Source of the DNA: Planctomycetota bacterium
GTDB taxonomy: Bacteria; Planctomycetota; UBA8108; JACQVS01
Reading direction: 5' to 3'
NCBI GenBank assembly: GCA_028280485.1
Contig: JANQLS010000085.1
Location: forward strand, 124,001-188,000
DNA length: 64,000 bases
Every line of letters starts with the position of its first letter. The stretch's first letter is position 1. The position numbers were made by a program, and so were the translations under genes. The notes beneath the pieces are model-generated. The model was given only the letters and a program-made list of their open reading frames with translations. It was not told the origin of the DNA and did not search any database. This document shows positions 52,496 through 61,053 of the stretch, piece after piece.

Positions 52496-52567
52496 AAAAT
52501 TCCTGCCTTCAGTTCAAAGTAGTGAAGAGTCTTTAGGCCATGCCTTCAAGACGGAAATTGAACTCCG

Positions 52568-52879
52568 ATGCAATCTGACGATTTCGTTGATATCCGCGCT
52601 CTTCTCGATCGATCTTCGGCGATGAAGAAAATTCGAGAACACTTGCGCCAAGGCGATTTAACTGGACCTTGGTTAGAAGTGGCCGGAGAAGCCGTGAGCA
52701 AAGCCTCTCGACCTCGACGATACCGAGGAGGCAAATTGTTTGTCGATGTGTACGCCGCACCTCTCTTGCAAGAATTGGCGACCTTTCGAAAACAAAAGCT
52801 TCTTCGAGCGCTTAAAGAACGCGAAGAGTTTTCAGGAATTATCGATATCGTGTTTCGACACGGTCAACGCCCAAGCTGA
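52568..52879 (+). CDS. DUF721 (DciA-like) protein
   Basis: A 103-residue basic protein with the DUF721 core: W-x-x-VAGEAVSKASRPRRYRGGKL, then FVDVYAAPLLQELATFRKQK followed by LLRALKE. DciA, the best-studied DUF721 protein, helps load the replicative helicase DnaB in bacteria without DnaC/DnaI. Its place between dnaN and gyrB fits that role. The start ATG is 72 bp after dnaN. Confidence 0.85.
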   Translation: MQSDDFVDIRALLDRSSAMKKIREHLRQGDLTGPWLEVAGEAVSKASRPRRYRGGKLFVDVYAAPLLQELATFRKQKLLRALKEREEFSGIIDIVFRHGQRPS

Positions 52880-52937
52880 CACGAGTTTCTTGGTCAGTGG
52901 CAGTTGATGCCAATCGCACGGTTGAAAGGACCGTTTG

Positions 52938-55535
52938 ATGGAAGAAAACGTAAATGATCAGGGATTGCCCGAAGAAGAAGTCGCCGGGACCCTTTCTCAA
53001 GACTCTGAGGATGCTCAGAGTGAAAATTCAAATCAACCTTCGGATGCTGACCAGGCGGGAGAGCCGATGGATCGCGGAGAATCACAGGATTATGGCGCGG
53101 GGCAGATTCAAGTTTTAGAAGGACTTGAAGCTGTGCGTAAGCGCCCAGATATGTACATCGGTGGAACTGACTCTGGCGGTTTACACCATTTAGTTTTTGA
53201 AGTTTTAGATAACTCGATCGATGAAGCGCTCGCCGGGCACTGTACCGAAGTGAATGTGAAGATTCACAACGATGGAACAATTTCGATTCGAGATAACGGT
53301 CGCGGAATTCCCGTTGATACCCACAAAAGTGGTAAGTCAGCTTTGGAAGTCGTGATGACCGTGCTTCACGCGGGTGGAAAATTCGACAACGATGCCTACA
53401 AGGTATCGGGTGGTCTCCACGGTGTGGGTGTTTCTTGTGTCTGTGCTCTGAGTGAGCACCTTCAAGTTGAATCTTATCGCGATGGGAAGATCAATCGTCA
53501 AGAATACTCGCGCGGAAAAGCCATCACCGAAGTACAAGACTTAGGGCCCACGGATAAACGCGGTACTTTCGTTCGCTTTAAGCCCGATGAGCTCATTTTT
53601 GAAACCACCGAATTCAAGTTCGATTACTTGGCCAAGCGTTGTCGTGAACTTGCGTTTCTCAATGAAAAACTGAGAGTCAATATCGCAGAAGAAGATGCAG
53701 AAAAAGAAGATTCCTTTTACTACGAAGAAGGTATCCGTGACTTCGTTCGCCATCACAATGCGGCGAAGAATCCGATTCACAGCGATATTATTTACATCGA
53801 CCGAACCGATGAAGAAACGAGCATCAACGTTGAGCTAGCCATGCAATATAACGATGGCTACAAAAACGATGATATCTTCACCTTCGCCAACAATATCAAT
53901 ACCATTCACGGTGGAACTCACTTAAGTGGGTTTAAGTCGGGTCTCACGCGTACCTTGAATAAGTACGCTCGTGACAACAATAAAAATGTAAAAGACACCA
54001 GTAACCTGCCTGAAGGAAATGACTATCTCGAAGGTTTGGTCGCGGTTTTAAACGTTAAAGTGCCCGATCCGAAATTTGAAAGTCAAACCAAGGTGAAGCT
54101 TTCAAATACCGAAGTGGAAGGAATTGTTCAGCAAGCCATCAATTCGGAGTTAGGGACGTTTTTGGAAGAAAACCCCGCTTCGGCCAAAACGATGATCTCG
54201 AAGGCAATTCAAGCCAAGGCAGCTCGCGAAGCTGCCCGTAAAGCGAGAGACTTGTCACGTAGGAAAACTGTTCTATCAAGTGGGAACCTTCCCGGGAAAC
54301 TGGCAGATTGTTCCAGCCGAGACAAAGAGTTTACTGAGATCTATATCGTGGAGGGTGACTCCGCGGGTGGCTCAGCCAAGATGGGCCGCGTGCGTGAGTA
54401 CCAAGCGATCCTTCCAATTAGAGGTAAGATTCTAAACGTTGAAAAAACGCGTTTAGATAAAATGCTCAGTCACAATGAAATTCAAACGATCATTTCAGCG
54501 CTGGGTACTGGAATCGGTAGTGAAGAGTTTGACATTACGAAACTCCGATACGGAAAAGTTATCATCATGACCGATGCGGATGTGGATGGATCCCACATTC
54601 GTACCTTGCTCTTAACGTTCTTCTTCAGACAGATGCCTCAGTTGATCTCTGAAGGTCACATGTACATCGCTCAGCCTCCCTTGTTCCGAATGAGCTTGAA
54701 AGGGAAGGGCCGGTACATTCAAGACGAGAAATCTTTAGAAAAGTTCCTCTTCGAACTCGCGACTCAAGGCATGACCGTCACCTCAGCCGATGGAGAGAAG
54801 AAAATTGAAGGCGAAGACTTGCTGCGATTTGTCTCCTTGATCAGTCGACTAGAGCGTTACGGAGATATCCTTCGACGTAAGGGGCTTTCTCTTCAGGGTT
54901 ATCTCGATGAGAGAGAAGAAGAGTCCGGTCAGCTTCCTCGCTTCTACACCGAGCACCGTAAAGCCGATGAAGAAGACGAAGGCCGTTTCTTTACCCAAGA
55001 AGAAGCCCTTGAGAAATACATCGAAGAAGTGAGTTCCGTCAGCGAAGACTTCGTTGTCGCTCGCGATTCAGATTCTCTCGACAAAAAAACCATGGCGGAT
55101 TTAAGAGTGTCAGAAATCCACGAATCCTCAACGATTCAAGCCATCTTCGATGATTTAGCGCTGTTTGGAGTGATCCCTCCAATCTACCAACGAAGTGAAG
55201 ACCAACTTGCTCTTGAGGATATCAAGCCTAGCATTATCCATCGGACGAAGGGAGACACGGATGAACCCATCTTCGATTTGAGAGGGCTATTGTCGTCGAT
55301 TCGCCGCGAACTCGAAAAACTCGATGTTCAACGCTTTAAGGGTTTGGGTGAAATGAATCCCGATCAGTTGTTCGAAACAACGATGAATCCCGAAACTCGA
55401 ACCTTGCTTCAAGTGACGATGAAGGATGCGATCAAAGCCGATGAATACTTCACGATCCTAATGGGAACGGATGTAGAGTCGCGCCGAGCCTTCATTCAAG
55501 AGCATGCCTTAGAAGTTAAAAACTTAGATATTTAA
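52938..55535 (+). CDS. gyrB: DNA gyrase subunit B
   Basis: An 865-residue ATPase subunit of type IIA topoisomerase. GHKL ATP-site motifs are DNSIDEALAGHC near residue 92, RDNGRGIPV near 118 and GGLHGVGVSCVCAL near 155. The TOPRIM domain begins IYIVEGDSAGGSAKMGR near 470 and includes TDADVDGSHIRTLLL. The C-terminus has QRFKGLGEMNPDQLFETTMN. About 50 acidic, low-complexity residues precede the usual start of the domain (GAGQIQVLEGLEAVRKRPDM), an unusual extension. The ATG at 52938 is used rather than the TTG one codon earlier. The region near residues 640-720 is longer than in compact GyrB proteins. Confidence 0.97.
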   Translation: MEENVNDQGLPEEEVAGTLSQDSEDAQSENSNQPSDADQAGEPMDRGESQDYGAGQIQVLEGLEAVRKRPDMYIGGTDSGGLHHLVFEVLDNSIDEALAGHCTEVNVKIHNDGTISIRDNGRGIPVDTHKSGKSALEVVMTVLHAGGKFDNDAYKVSGGLHGVGVSCVCALSEHLQVESYRDGKINRQEYSRGKAITEVQDLGPTDKRGTFVRFKPDELIFETTEFKFDYLAKRCRELAFLNEKLRVNIAEEDAEKEDSFYYEEGIRDFVRHHNAAKNPIHSDIIYIDRTDEETSINVELAMQYNDGYKNDDIFTFANNINTIHGGTHLSGFKSGLTRTLNKYARDNNKNVKDTSNLPEGNDYLEGLVAVLNVKVPDPKFESQTKVKLSNTEVEGIVQQAINSELGTFLEENPASAKTMISKAIQAKAAREAARKARDLSRRKTVLSSGNLPGKLADCSSRDKEFTEIYIVEGDSAGGSAKMGRVREYQAILPIRGKILNVEKTRLDKMLSHNEIQTIISALGTGIGSEEFDITKLRYGKVIIMTDADVDGSHIRTLLLTFFFRQMPQLISEGHMYIAQPPLFRMSLKGKGRYIQDEKSLEKFLFELATQGMTVTSADGEKKIEGEDLLRFVSLISRLERYGDILRRKGLSLQGYLDEREEESGQLPRFYTEHRKADEEDEGRFFTQEEALEKYIEEVSSVSEDFVVARDSDSLDKKTMADLRVSEIHESSTIQAIFDDLALFGVIPPIYQRSEDQLALEDIKPSIIHRTKGDTDEPIFDLRGLLSSIRRELEKLDVQRFKGLGEMNPDQLFETTMNPETRTLLQVTMKDAIKADEYFTILMGTDVESRRAFIQEHALEVKNLDI

Positions 55536-55553
55536 TAACGGAGTTTCCGCAAC

Positions 55554-58205
55554 ATGTCGGACAACGGAGATAGTTCCAACATTTTTGAAAACGAACGCAT
55601 CATCGACCACGATATCGAAGAGGAAATGAAAACCTCTTATTTGACGTATGCGATGAGCGTTATCGTATCGAGAGCTTTACCCGATGTGAGAGACGGCTTA
55701 AAGCCCTCTCAACGTCGTATTCTCTTAGCGATGAACGACCTCAACCTTTCACCCGGAGCGAAGTATAAAAAATGCGCTCGTATCGTCGGTGATTGTATGG
55801 GGCGTTACCATCCTCACGGTGATGGTGCCATTTACCCCACCTTGGTGAGGTTGGCTCAAGGCTTTTCCAGCCGTTACCCTCTTATCGATGGGCAGGGCAA
55901 CTTTGGTTCGATCGACGGAGATCCTCCGGCTGCGATGCGTTATACCGAAGCTCGGATGACGCGTTCAGCGATGGACCTTTTGGAAGATCTCGAAAAAGAT
56001 ACGGTCTTCATCGGTAAGAACTTTGATGAATCGCAAGACGAACCATCGCTGTTACCCGGTAAGTTTCCCAACTTACTTTGTAATGGCTCGACCGGTATCG
56101 CCGTGGGTATGGCGACGAGTATCCCACCTCACAATGTGATCGAAGTCTGTAATGGAATCGAGGCTCTGATTAAAAATCCTCACATCACTGTCGAGGAGCT
56201 CTTTGAAATTATCCCTGGTCCTGATTTCCCAACCGGTGCTCAAATTTGTGGCCGAGCGGGAATTCTCAAAGCTTACAAGACCGGTCGGGGCTTGATCACT
56301 CTTCGAAGTAAATACGAAGTCGAAGAGGGTAAGACCAAAGATTCGATCATTATCACCGAGATTCCTTACCAAGAATCTAAAGAGAACTTGATCAACAAGA
56401 TCGTCAATTGCGTTAAAGAAGATCGCGTGGTCGGGATTTCTGATGTTCGGGATGAGTCGGACAAGGATGGGATTCGCTTAGTCATCGAACTGAAGCGAGA
56501 TGCAGATGCTGAAGTGGTGATCAACCAGCTTTATAAGCATACGTCCTTACAAACGAGCTTCAGTATTATCAATATTGCTCTGGTCGACGGACGTCCCGAA
56601 ACTCTGAGCCTCAAAGAAATCTTAAGCGAGTACAAGAAGCACCGCATCATCGTGATTCGACGCCGAACTCGCTACTTATTAAGAAAAGCTGAAGCCCGTC
56701 TTCATATCGTGATGGGGCTCCTAAAAGCTCTGGATCATATCGATGAGATTATCAGCTTAATCCGTTCTTCTAAAACGGTCGACGAAGCACGTGCTCGTTT
56801 GATGGCCGAGTTCGAGTTCTCAGAGATTCAAGCTCGTGAAATCCTCAATATGCGTTTACAACGCTTGACGGGATTGGAACGAGAGAAGCTCGAAGACGAA
56901 CGCGCCGAGTTAGAAGCTAAGATCGCTGACTTCAAAGATATCCTCGCCAACGATCAACGTATCTTAGACATGATCCTCGCTGATCTGGAGGATGTTAAGT
57001 CGCGTTATGGTGATCCTCGTCGTACTGAAATCACTCACGCCGTTGAGGATTTCAATATGGAGGATTTAATCGCCGAAGAAGAGATGGTCGTGACGATCAG
57101 CCGTGAAGGCTATATCAAGCGTACGGCCCTCAGCGTCTACAGAAGTCAAGGTCGCGGTGGAAAGGGGGTCACCGGGTTCCAATCTAAAGATGGCGATGAC
57201 ATCAAAGATCTCTTCATCGCGAGTACCCACAATTACATTCTCTTATTCACCAACTTGGGACGGGTCTACTGGTTGAAAGTTTATGATCTGCCAGACCTTG
57301 GGCGTACTTCGAAAGGTCGCTCGATCAATAACTTGATTCAATTGAATCCCGATGAAAAGGTGACTCAACAACTTTGCATTCGCGAGTTTGTCGAGAATCA
57401 GTTCGTTCTTTTTGGGACGAAACAGGGAATCATCAAGAAAACACCCTTGGAAGCCTTCTCACGACCCAAGAAGACGGGAATCATCGCCTTGAGTCTCGAT
57501 GAAAATGACGAACTCATCGGAGTCGGTTTGTGCAAAGAGGGCGAAACGGTGATGCTGGGGACGCGAACGGGTAAAGCTATTCGCTTTAAAGAAAGTGATG
57601 CTCGTCCCATGGGACGTACAGCTCGTGGAGTTCGTGGAATTAAACTGGCCGGAGAAGACAGCGTGGTTGACATGGCTGTTATCGACGGTGAAGAAGGTTC
57701 GGGCCGTGGTTTATTAACAGTCTGTGAAAAAGGCTACGGTAAACGAACGAACGTCTCCGAGTATCGTATCCAGGGCCGCGGTGGTAGTGGAATCATCGAT
57801 ATCCGAACGACTGACAGAAATGGACCCGTAGTGGCCCTGAAGTTGGTTACGGATGAACACGATGTCGTTTTCATGACTTCAAACGGATTGATCATGAGAA
57901 CTTCAATCGAAGCGGTTCGTCCCATCGGCCGAGCCACTCAAGGGGTTCGCCTGATTTCGTTGAAAGATGGAGACACGGTTGTCGGTGTGGAGAGAGTTCT
58001 AAAATCGGATGATGAAGAAAACCTCGAAGGGGGTGAATCGACTGAAGTTGGCAGCGCTGATTTAAAGAGTGGTGAGCAAGCCAGCACTGAAGGTGACGAA
58101 AGTGCATCTGAAGCCGGCGAATCAGAATCTTCATCTGAAGATACAGGAGGAGATGGAAGTTCCGATTCCTCAAGTGAGGATGGTGGGGAAGAAACTCAAG
58201 AGTAG
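55554..58205 (+). CDS. gyrA: DNA gyrase subunit A
   Basis: An 883-residue DNA-cleaving subunit. The catalytic tyrosine is Tyr130 in AAMRYTEARMT, preceded by the quinolone-region block YHPHGDGAIYPTLVRLAQ. The six-bladed C-terminal DNA-wrapping domain begins after residue 500 and contains the GyrA-box equivalent QGRGGKG near 531, where the common form is QRRGGKG. The last 60 residues are Glu/Ser/Gly-rich (for example EDTGGDGSSDSSSEDGGEET). GGAG precedes the ATG. Cotranscribed with gyrB (18 bp gap). Confidence 0.97.
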   Translation: MSDNGDSSNIFENERIIDHDIEEEMKTSYLTYAMSVIVSRALPDVRDGLKPSQRRILLAMNDLNLSPGAKYKKCARIVGDCMGRYHPHGDGAIYPTLVRLAQGFSSRYPLIDGQGNFGSIDGDPPAAMRYTEARMTRSAMDLLEDLEKDTVFIGKNFDESQDEPSLLPGKFPNLLCNGSTGIAVGMATSIPPHNVIEVCNGIEALIKNPHITVEELFEIIPGPDFPTGAQICGRAGILKAYKTGRGLITLRSKYEVEEGKTKDSIIITEIPYQESKENLINKIVNCVKEDRVVGISDVRDESDKDGIRLVIELKRDADAEVVINQLYKHTSLQTSFSIINIALVDGRPETLSLKEILSEYKKHRIIVIRRRTRYLLRKAEARLHIVMGLLKALDHIDEIISLIRSSKTVDEARARLMAEFEFSEIQAREILNMRLQRLTGLEREKLEDERAELEAKIADFKDILANDQRILDMILADLEDVKSRYGDPRRTEITHAVEDFNMEDLIAEEEMVVTISREGYIKRTALSVYRSQGRGGKGVTGFQSKDGDDIKDLFIASTHNYILLFTNLGRVYWLKVYDLPDLGRTSKGRSINNLIQLNPDEKVTQQLCIREFVENQFVLFGTKQGIIKKTPLEAFSRPKKTGIIALSLDENDELIGVGLCKEGETVMLGTRTGKAIRFKESDARPMGRTARGVRGIKLAGEDSVVDMAVIDGEEGSGRGLLTVCEKGYGKRTNVSEYRIQGRGGSGIIDIRTTDRNGPVVALKLVTDEHDVVFMTSNGLIMRTSIEAVRPIGRATQGVRLISLKDGDTVVGVERVLKSDDEENLEGGESTEVGSADLKSGEQASTEGDESASEAGESESSSEDTGGDGSSDSSSEDGGEETQE

Positions 58206-58232
58206 AAATTGAAACCCCATTATGGAATTCAT

Positions 58233-58281
58233 TAGTAGCAGTTGAAACAAGTTCGTTAAATGCATGTTTCAACTGCTACTA
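58233..58281. repeat. Perfect 17 bp hairpin between gyrA and the XPB gene
   Basis: TAGTAGCAGTTGAAACA pairs exactly with TGTTTCAACTGCTACTA around a 15-base loop. The inner GTTGAAACA/TGTTTCAAC resembles the first stem of the multi-hairpin elements, so it may be a reduced member. It has no T-tract on either strand. Confidence 0.75.
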
Positions 58282-58327
58282 AAACAACCTTGGTATGACA
58301 ATAAAGAACTCCAGCGGATTCTGAGAC

Positions 58328-60001
58328 TTGACCGAAACTCTCTCTCGAAAACCCATCATTGTTCAAGGAGATCGAACGATCTTCCTGGAAGTCGATCATC
58401 CGGATTTTGAAGACATCCGGAACCGACTGATGATGTTTGCTGAGCTCGAAAAGAGCCCCGAACACATTCATGTTTACCGCATCACTCCCATTTCACTGTG
58501 GAATGCGGCTGCTTCGGGGGTGGATGCCGATGAAGTTCTCGAGTTCCTCGACGATCGTAGTCGTTACCCCGTTCCTCAATTGATCCGGCGTGAAATCATC
58601 GAGCGCCTGACCCAATTTGGCATGATTCAACTTTTGTTGAATGAAGAAGGCCAATTGGTTTTGAAGTCCGACAATCAACCTGTTCTCGATGAGCTCTTTC
58701 TCCAAAAGCATCTCGAGGACTATTTTGTTGAGCGTTTACCCACTGGGGAAATCGTCGTCAAGCCTGAGTATCGAGGGCAAGTTAAACTCGCTTTGATCCG
58801 TTTGGGATTTCCTGTTGAAGATTTAGCGGGTTATCGCGAAGGTGAAGCCTATGATATTCAGCTGGCAACGAGCTTAGAAAGTGGCGAACCCTTCTCACTG
58901 AGACCCTATCAAGGCTCAGCTGTAGATGCCTTTCATGCTGGAGGAGAAGTTACGGGCGGAAGTGGAGTGGTCGTCTTACCCTGTGGTGCGGGAAAAACTG
59001 TGGTGGGCATTGGCGCCATGAATCGGATTGGAACTCATACTCTGATTCTAACTACGAACTTGACTTCCCTCAGGCAGTGGCGAAGAGAGATCTTAGAGAA
59101 GACTCAAGTCGATCCAGAAGATTTGGGTGAGTACTCGGGTGAAGTGAAAAATATTCGCCCGGTGACATTAACCACCTACAGTATTCTCACGTATCGGAAA
59201 AATAAGACGGCGCCCTTCTTACACTTCGATCTTTTCTCCCAGCATCCTTGGGGATTAATTGTTTATGACGAAGTGCATCTCTTGCCGGCCCCCGTGTTCA
59301 GATTTACCGCTGAACTTCAAAGTACTCGAAGGCTTGGATTGACAGCTACCTTGGTGCGTGAAGACGGAAAAGAAGATGAAGTCTTCAGTTTGATTGGCCC
59401 GAAGAAGTATGACCTTCCCTGGCGCTCTTTAGAAAACGATGGTTGGATTGCCGAAGCAGAGTGCATCGAAGTAAGAACCGACTTGATGGCTGGGGATCGT
59501 AGTGAATACGTGGTGGCTTCTAATCGACAGAAATTTCGTATCGCTTCTGAAAATCCTAAGAAATTAGAAGTCGTAGAGAATCTTATCAAAGATCATCCGG
59601 ATGACTTGGTCTTGATCATCGGGCAATACCTTAATCAATTAAAAGCATTGAAGAAAGCCCTCGATGCTCCTTTGATCACGGGTAAAACTCCAAACAAGGA
59701 ACGAGAACAACTGTACGCGAAATTTCGCTCAGGAGAGATTCGAGTACTGATCGTTTCCAAGGTAGGAAATTTTGCTGTAGATTTACCCGATGCAAATATC
59801 GCGATTCAAGTGTCGGGTACTTTCGGCTCTCGTCAGGAAGAAGCGCAGCGACTGGGGCGAATTTTACGTCCGAAATCGAATGGGCGTCCCGCAATTTTTT
59901 ATTCAGTAGTTACCCGCGGTTCTAAAGATCAGGAATACGCTCAGAAGAGGCAGTTGTTCCTAACGGAGCAAGGTTACAAATACGAAATTCGTGATCGCTG
60001 A
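58328..60001 (+). CDS. XPB/Ssl2-type DNA repair helicase
   Basis: A 557-residue superfamily 2 helicase. The N-terminal domain has SRKPIIVQGDRTIFLEVDHP and FAELEKSPEHIHVYRITPIS, very like bacterial XPB proteins. Walker A PCGAGKT is at 218-224, the Walker B box DEVH at 314-317, and the XPB-specific RED motif in LTATLVREDGKE near 340. C-terminal helicase motifs include VSKVGNFAVDLPDANIAIQV and RQEEAQRLGRILRPK. The start is TTG (58328), fixed by the conserved N-terminus; no usable ATG lies nearby. The partner-type protein at 61054 follows. Role: 3'-5' unwinding in DNA repair, by family analogy. Confidence 0.93.
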   Translation: MTETLSRKPIIVQGDRTIFLEVDHPDFEDIRNRLMMFAELEKSPEHIHVYRITPISLWNAAASGVDADEVLEFLDDRSRYPVPQLIRREIIERLTQFGMIQLLLNEEGQLVLKSDNQPVLDELFLQKHLEDYFVERLPTGEIVVKPEYRGQVKLALIRLGFPVEDLAGYREGEAYDIQLATSLESGEPFSLRPYQGSAVDAFHAGGEVTGGSGVVVLPCGAGKTVVGIGAMNRIGTHTLILTTNLTSLRQWRREILEKTQVDPEDLGEYSGEVKNIRPVTLTTYSILTYRKNKTAPFLHFDLFSQHPWGLIVYDEVHLLPAPVFRFTAELQSTRRLGLTATLVREDGKEDEVFSLIGPKKYDLPWRSLENDGWIAEAECIEVRTDLMAGDRSEYVVASNRQKFRIASENPKKLEVVENLIKDHPDDLVLIIGQYLNQLKALKKALDAPLITGKTPNKEREQLYAKFRSGEIRVLIVSKVGNFAVDLPDANIAIQVSGTFGSRQEEAQRLGRILRPKSNGRPAIFYSVVTRGSKDQEYAQKRQLFLTEQGYKYEIRDR

Positions 60002-60010
60002 GTTCGTCTA

Positions 60011-60360
60011 TTGAATAAAGATCGTTCCGACCTTTATTCAAACGCTCTAAGCAGTTCTCCCTAAATCGCTGGCATAGCCCTAAAGGGCTGCGGCGTCGCT
60101 CCACTAAACAAAGGCTTTTAGCCTTTGCGGTGATGATTGAAAAAACACCTACAGTTTTTCTTCGAGATTTGCGTGATCCCACGCAAATTGAATTAATACC
60201 TGCTCAAGAGCAGGCATTAATTCCTTTAATGTTAAAGCGAAGCTCCTTCGGAGTTCGCTTTAACCGTTCCAGCAAAACTTCGCTTTGCTTCCACTCCGCC
60301 GAGCATCGACTCTTCGAGTCTTCGCTCGCGGCCGAGTTGATTACATCTCGGCAGAGTTCT
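60011..60360 (+). repeat. Modular multi-hairpin elements, copies D and E in tandem
   Basis: A continuous series of stem-loops: TTGAATAAAG/CTTTATTCAA (60011-60041); AGCCC-taaa-GGGCT near 60076; linker CCACTAAAC; AAAGGC-tttta-GCCTTT near 60110; ATTTGCGTG-atcc-CACGCAAAT (60167-60188); GAATTAAT..ATTAATTC enclosing CCTGCT/AGCAGG (60190-60223); GTTAAAGCGA..TCGCTTTAAC enclosing CTCC-TTC-GGAG (60231-60264); linker CGTTCC; AGCAAA/TTTGCT; linker CTCCGCCGAGCAT; GACTC-TTC-GAGTC; and GCCGAG..CTCGGC. Linkers match copies A-C. Confidence 0.75.
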
Positions 60361-60446
60361 CCCTTCTTCCAACTCATTTATTATTTCAGATCTCAAAAGT
60401 TGTGTTCCAAGCTCTAAATTACACTTAAGAGTTTTGGAGTATTCTT

Positions 60447-60599
60447 TTAACTCGCCCGAAGCATGAGTGAGGGGACGAAACGCTTGATTTATCTCAATTG
60501 GCTTTAACCTACGTATCCTAGAAATGATTCAGTTCAGTTATTTAATAACTTTAATGTCGAATTATTCTTTCACCCTCGCTCTCGCTTCGGGCTAGCTAA
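60447..60599 (+). mobile_element. MITE-like element, copy 2 (153 bp)
   Basis: Starts TTAACTCGCCCGAAGCATGA with GTGAGGGGACGAAACG and ends CACCCTCGCTCTCGCTTCGG followed by GCTAGCTAA. Interior blocks CTACGTA and GAAATGATTC match copy 3. More diverged than copies 1 and 3. No coding capacity. Confidence 0.65.
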
Positions 60600-61053
60600 G
60601 TTACTCACTCAATTCCCTTAGTCCCCATATAGTCAAAACTTCGCAGATTCTTCGTCCTCTCAGAACCTCTACATCGCAAAGCCTTGCCCTATCTCATTTA
60701 TTTACAATTGGTTGCATAGATGTCGCAAAGCTCAAAATTCATTTTGAGACCTAACCCATAAGTGGAGTATCATCGTCTTCTTCGACTTTAGCGCCCATTG
60801 AGTCACACTTGGGCTTCCAACCTCAAGGATGACCACATTTTGGAGCTAAGGTTGAAGGATCGAAACGGGTTTTGTGCTAGTGAAGCGCATATTTACTTCG
60901 AATGATAAAGCGTGTGATCGAGATGAGTTGAATCGAGTTACCAGATGACTCTAAATCAAACAACACTCATAGGGAATCCGTGAAGAGATTCCTTACCAAC
61001 TCAGAATTTTGCACGTTGAGTCGATTAAATGAATTAAACCGACCGCGACATTG
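60600..61053. other. Gene-free interval, 454 bp
   Basis: No gene, RNA or clear repeat recognised. It probably contains the promoter of the downstream gene, but no convincing hexamer pair was found. Confidence 0.5.

Noticed and set aside
9878..60360. Integron attC sites as explanation for the multi-hairpin elements
   Set aside because: The elements have five or more separate stems and lack an attC-like core site; no integrase gene or gene-cassette array is present.
60130..60417. 95-codon open frame after the XPB gene
   Set aside because: It runs through the multi-hairpin repeats and has no family resemblance.
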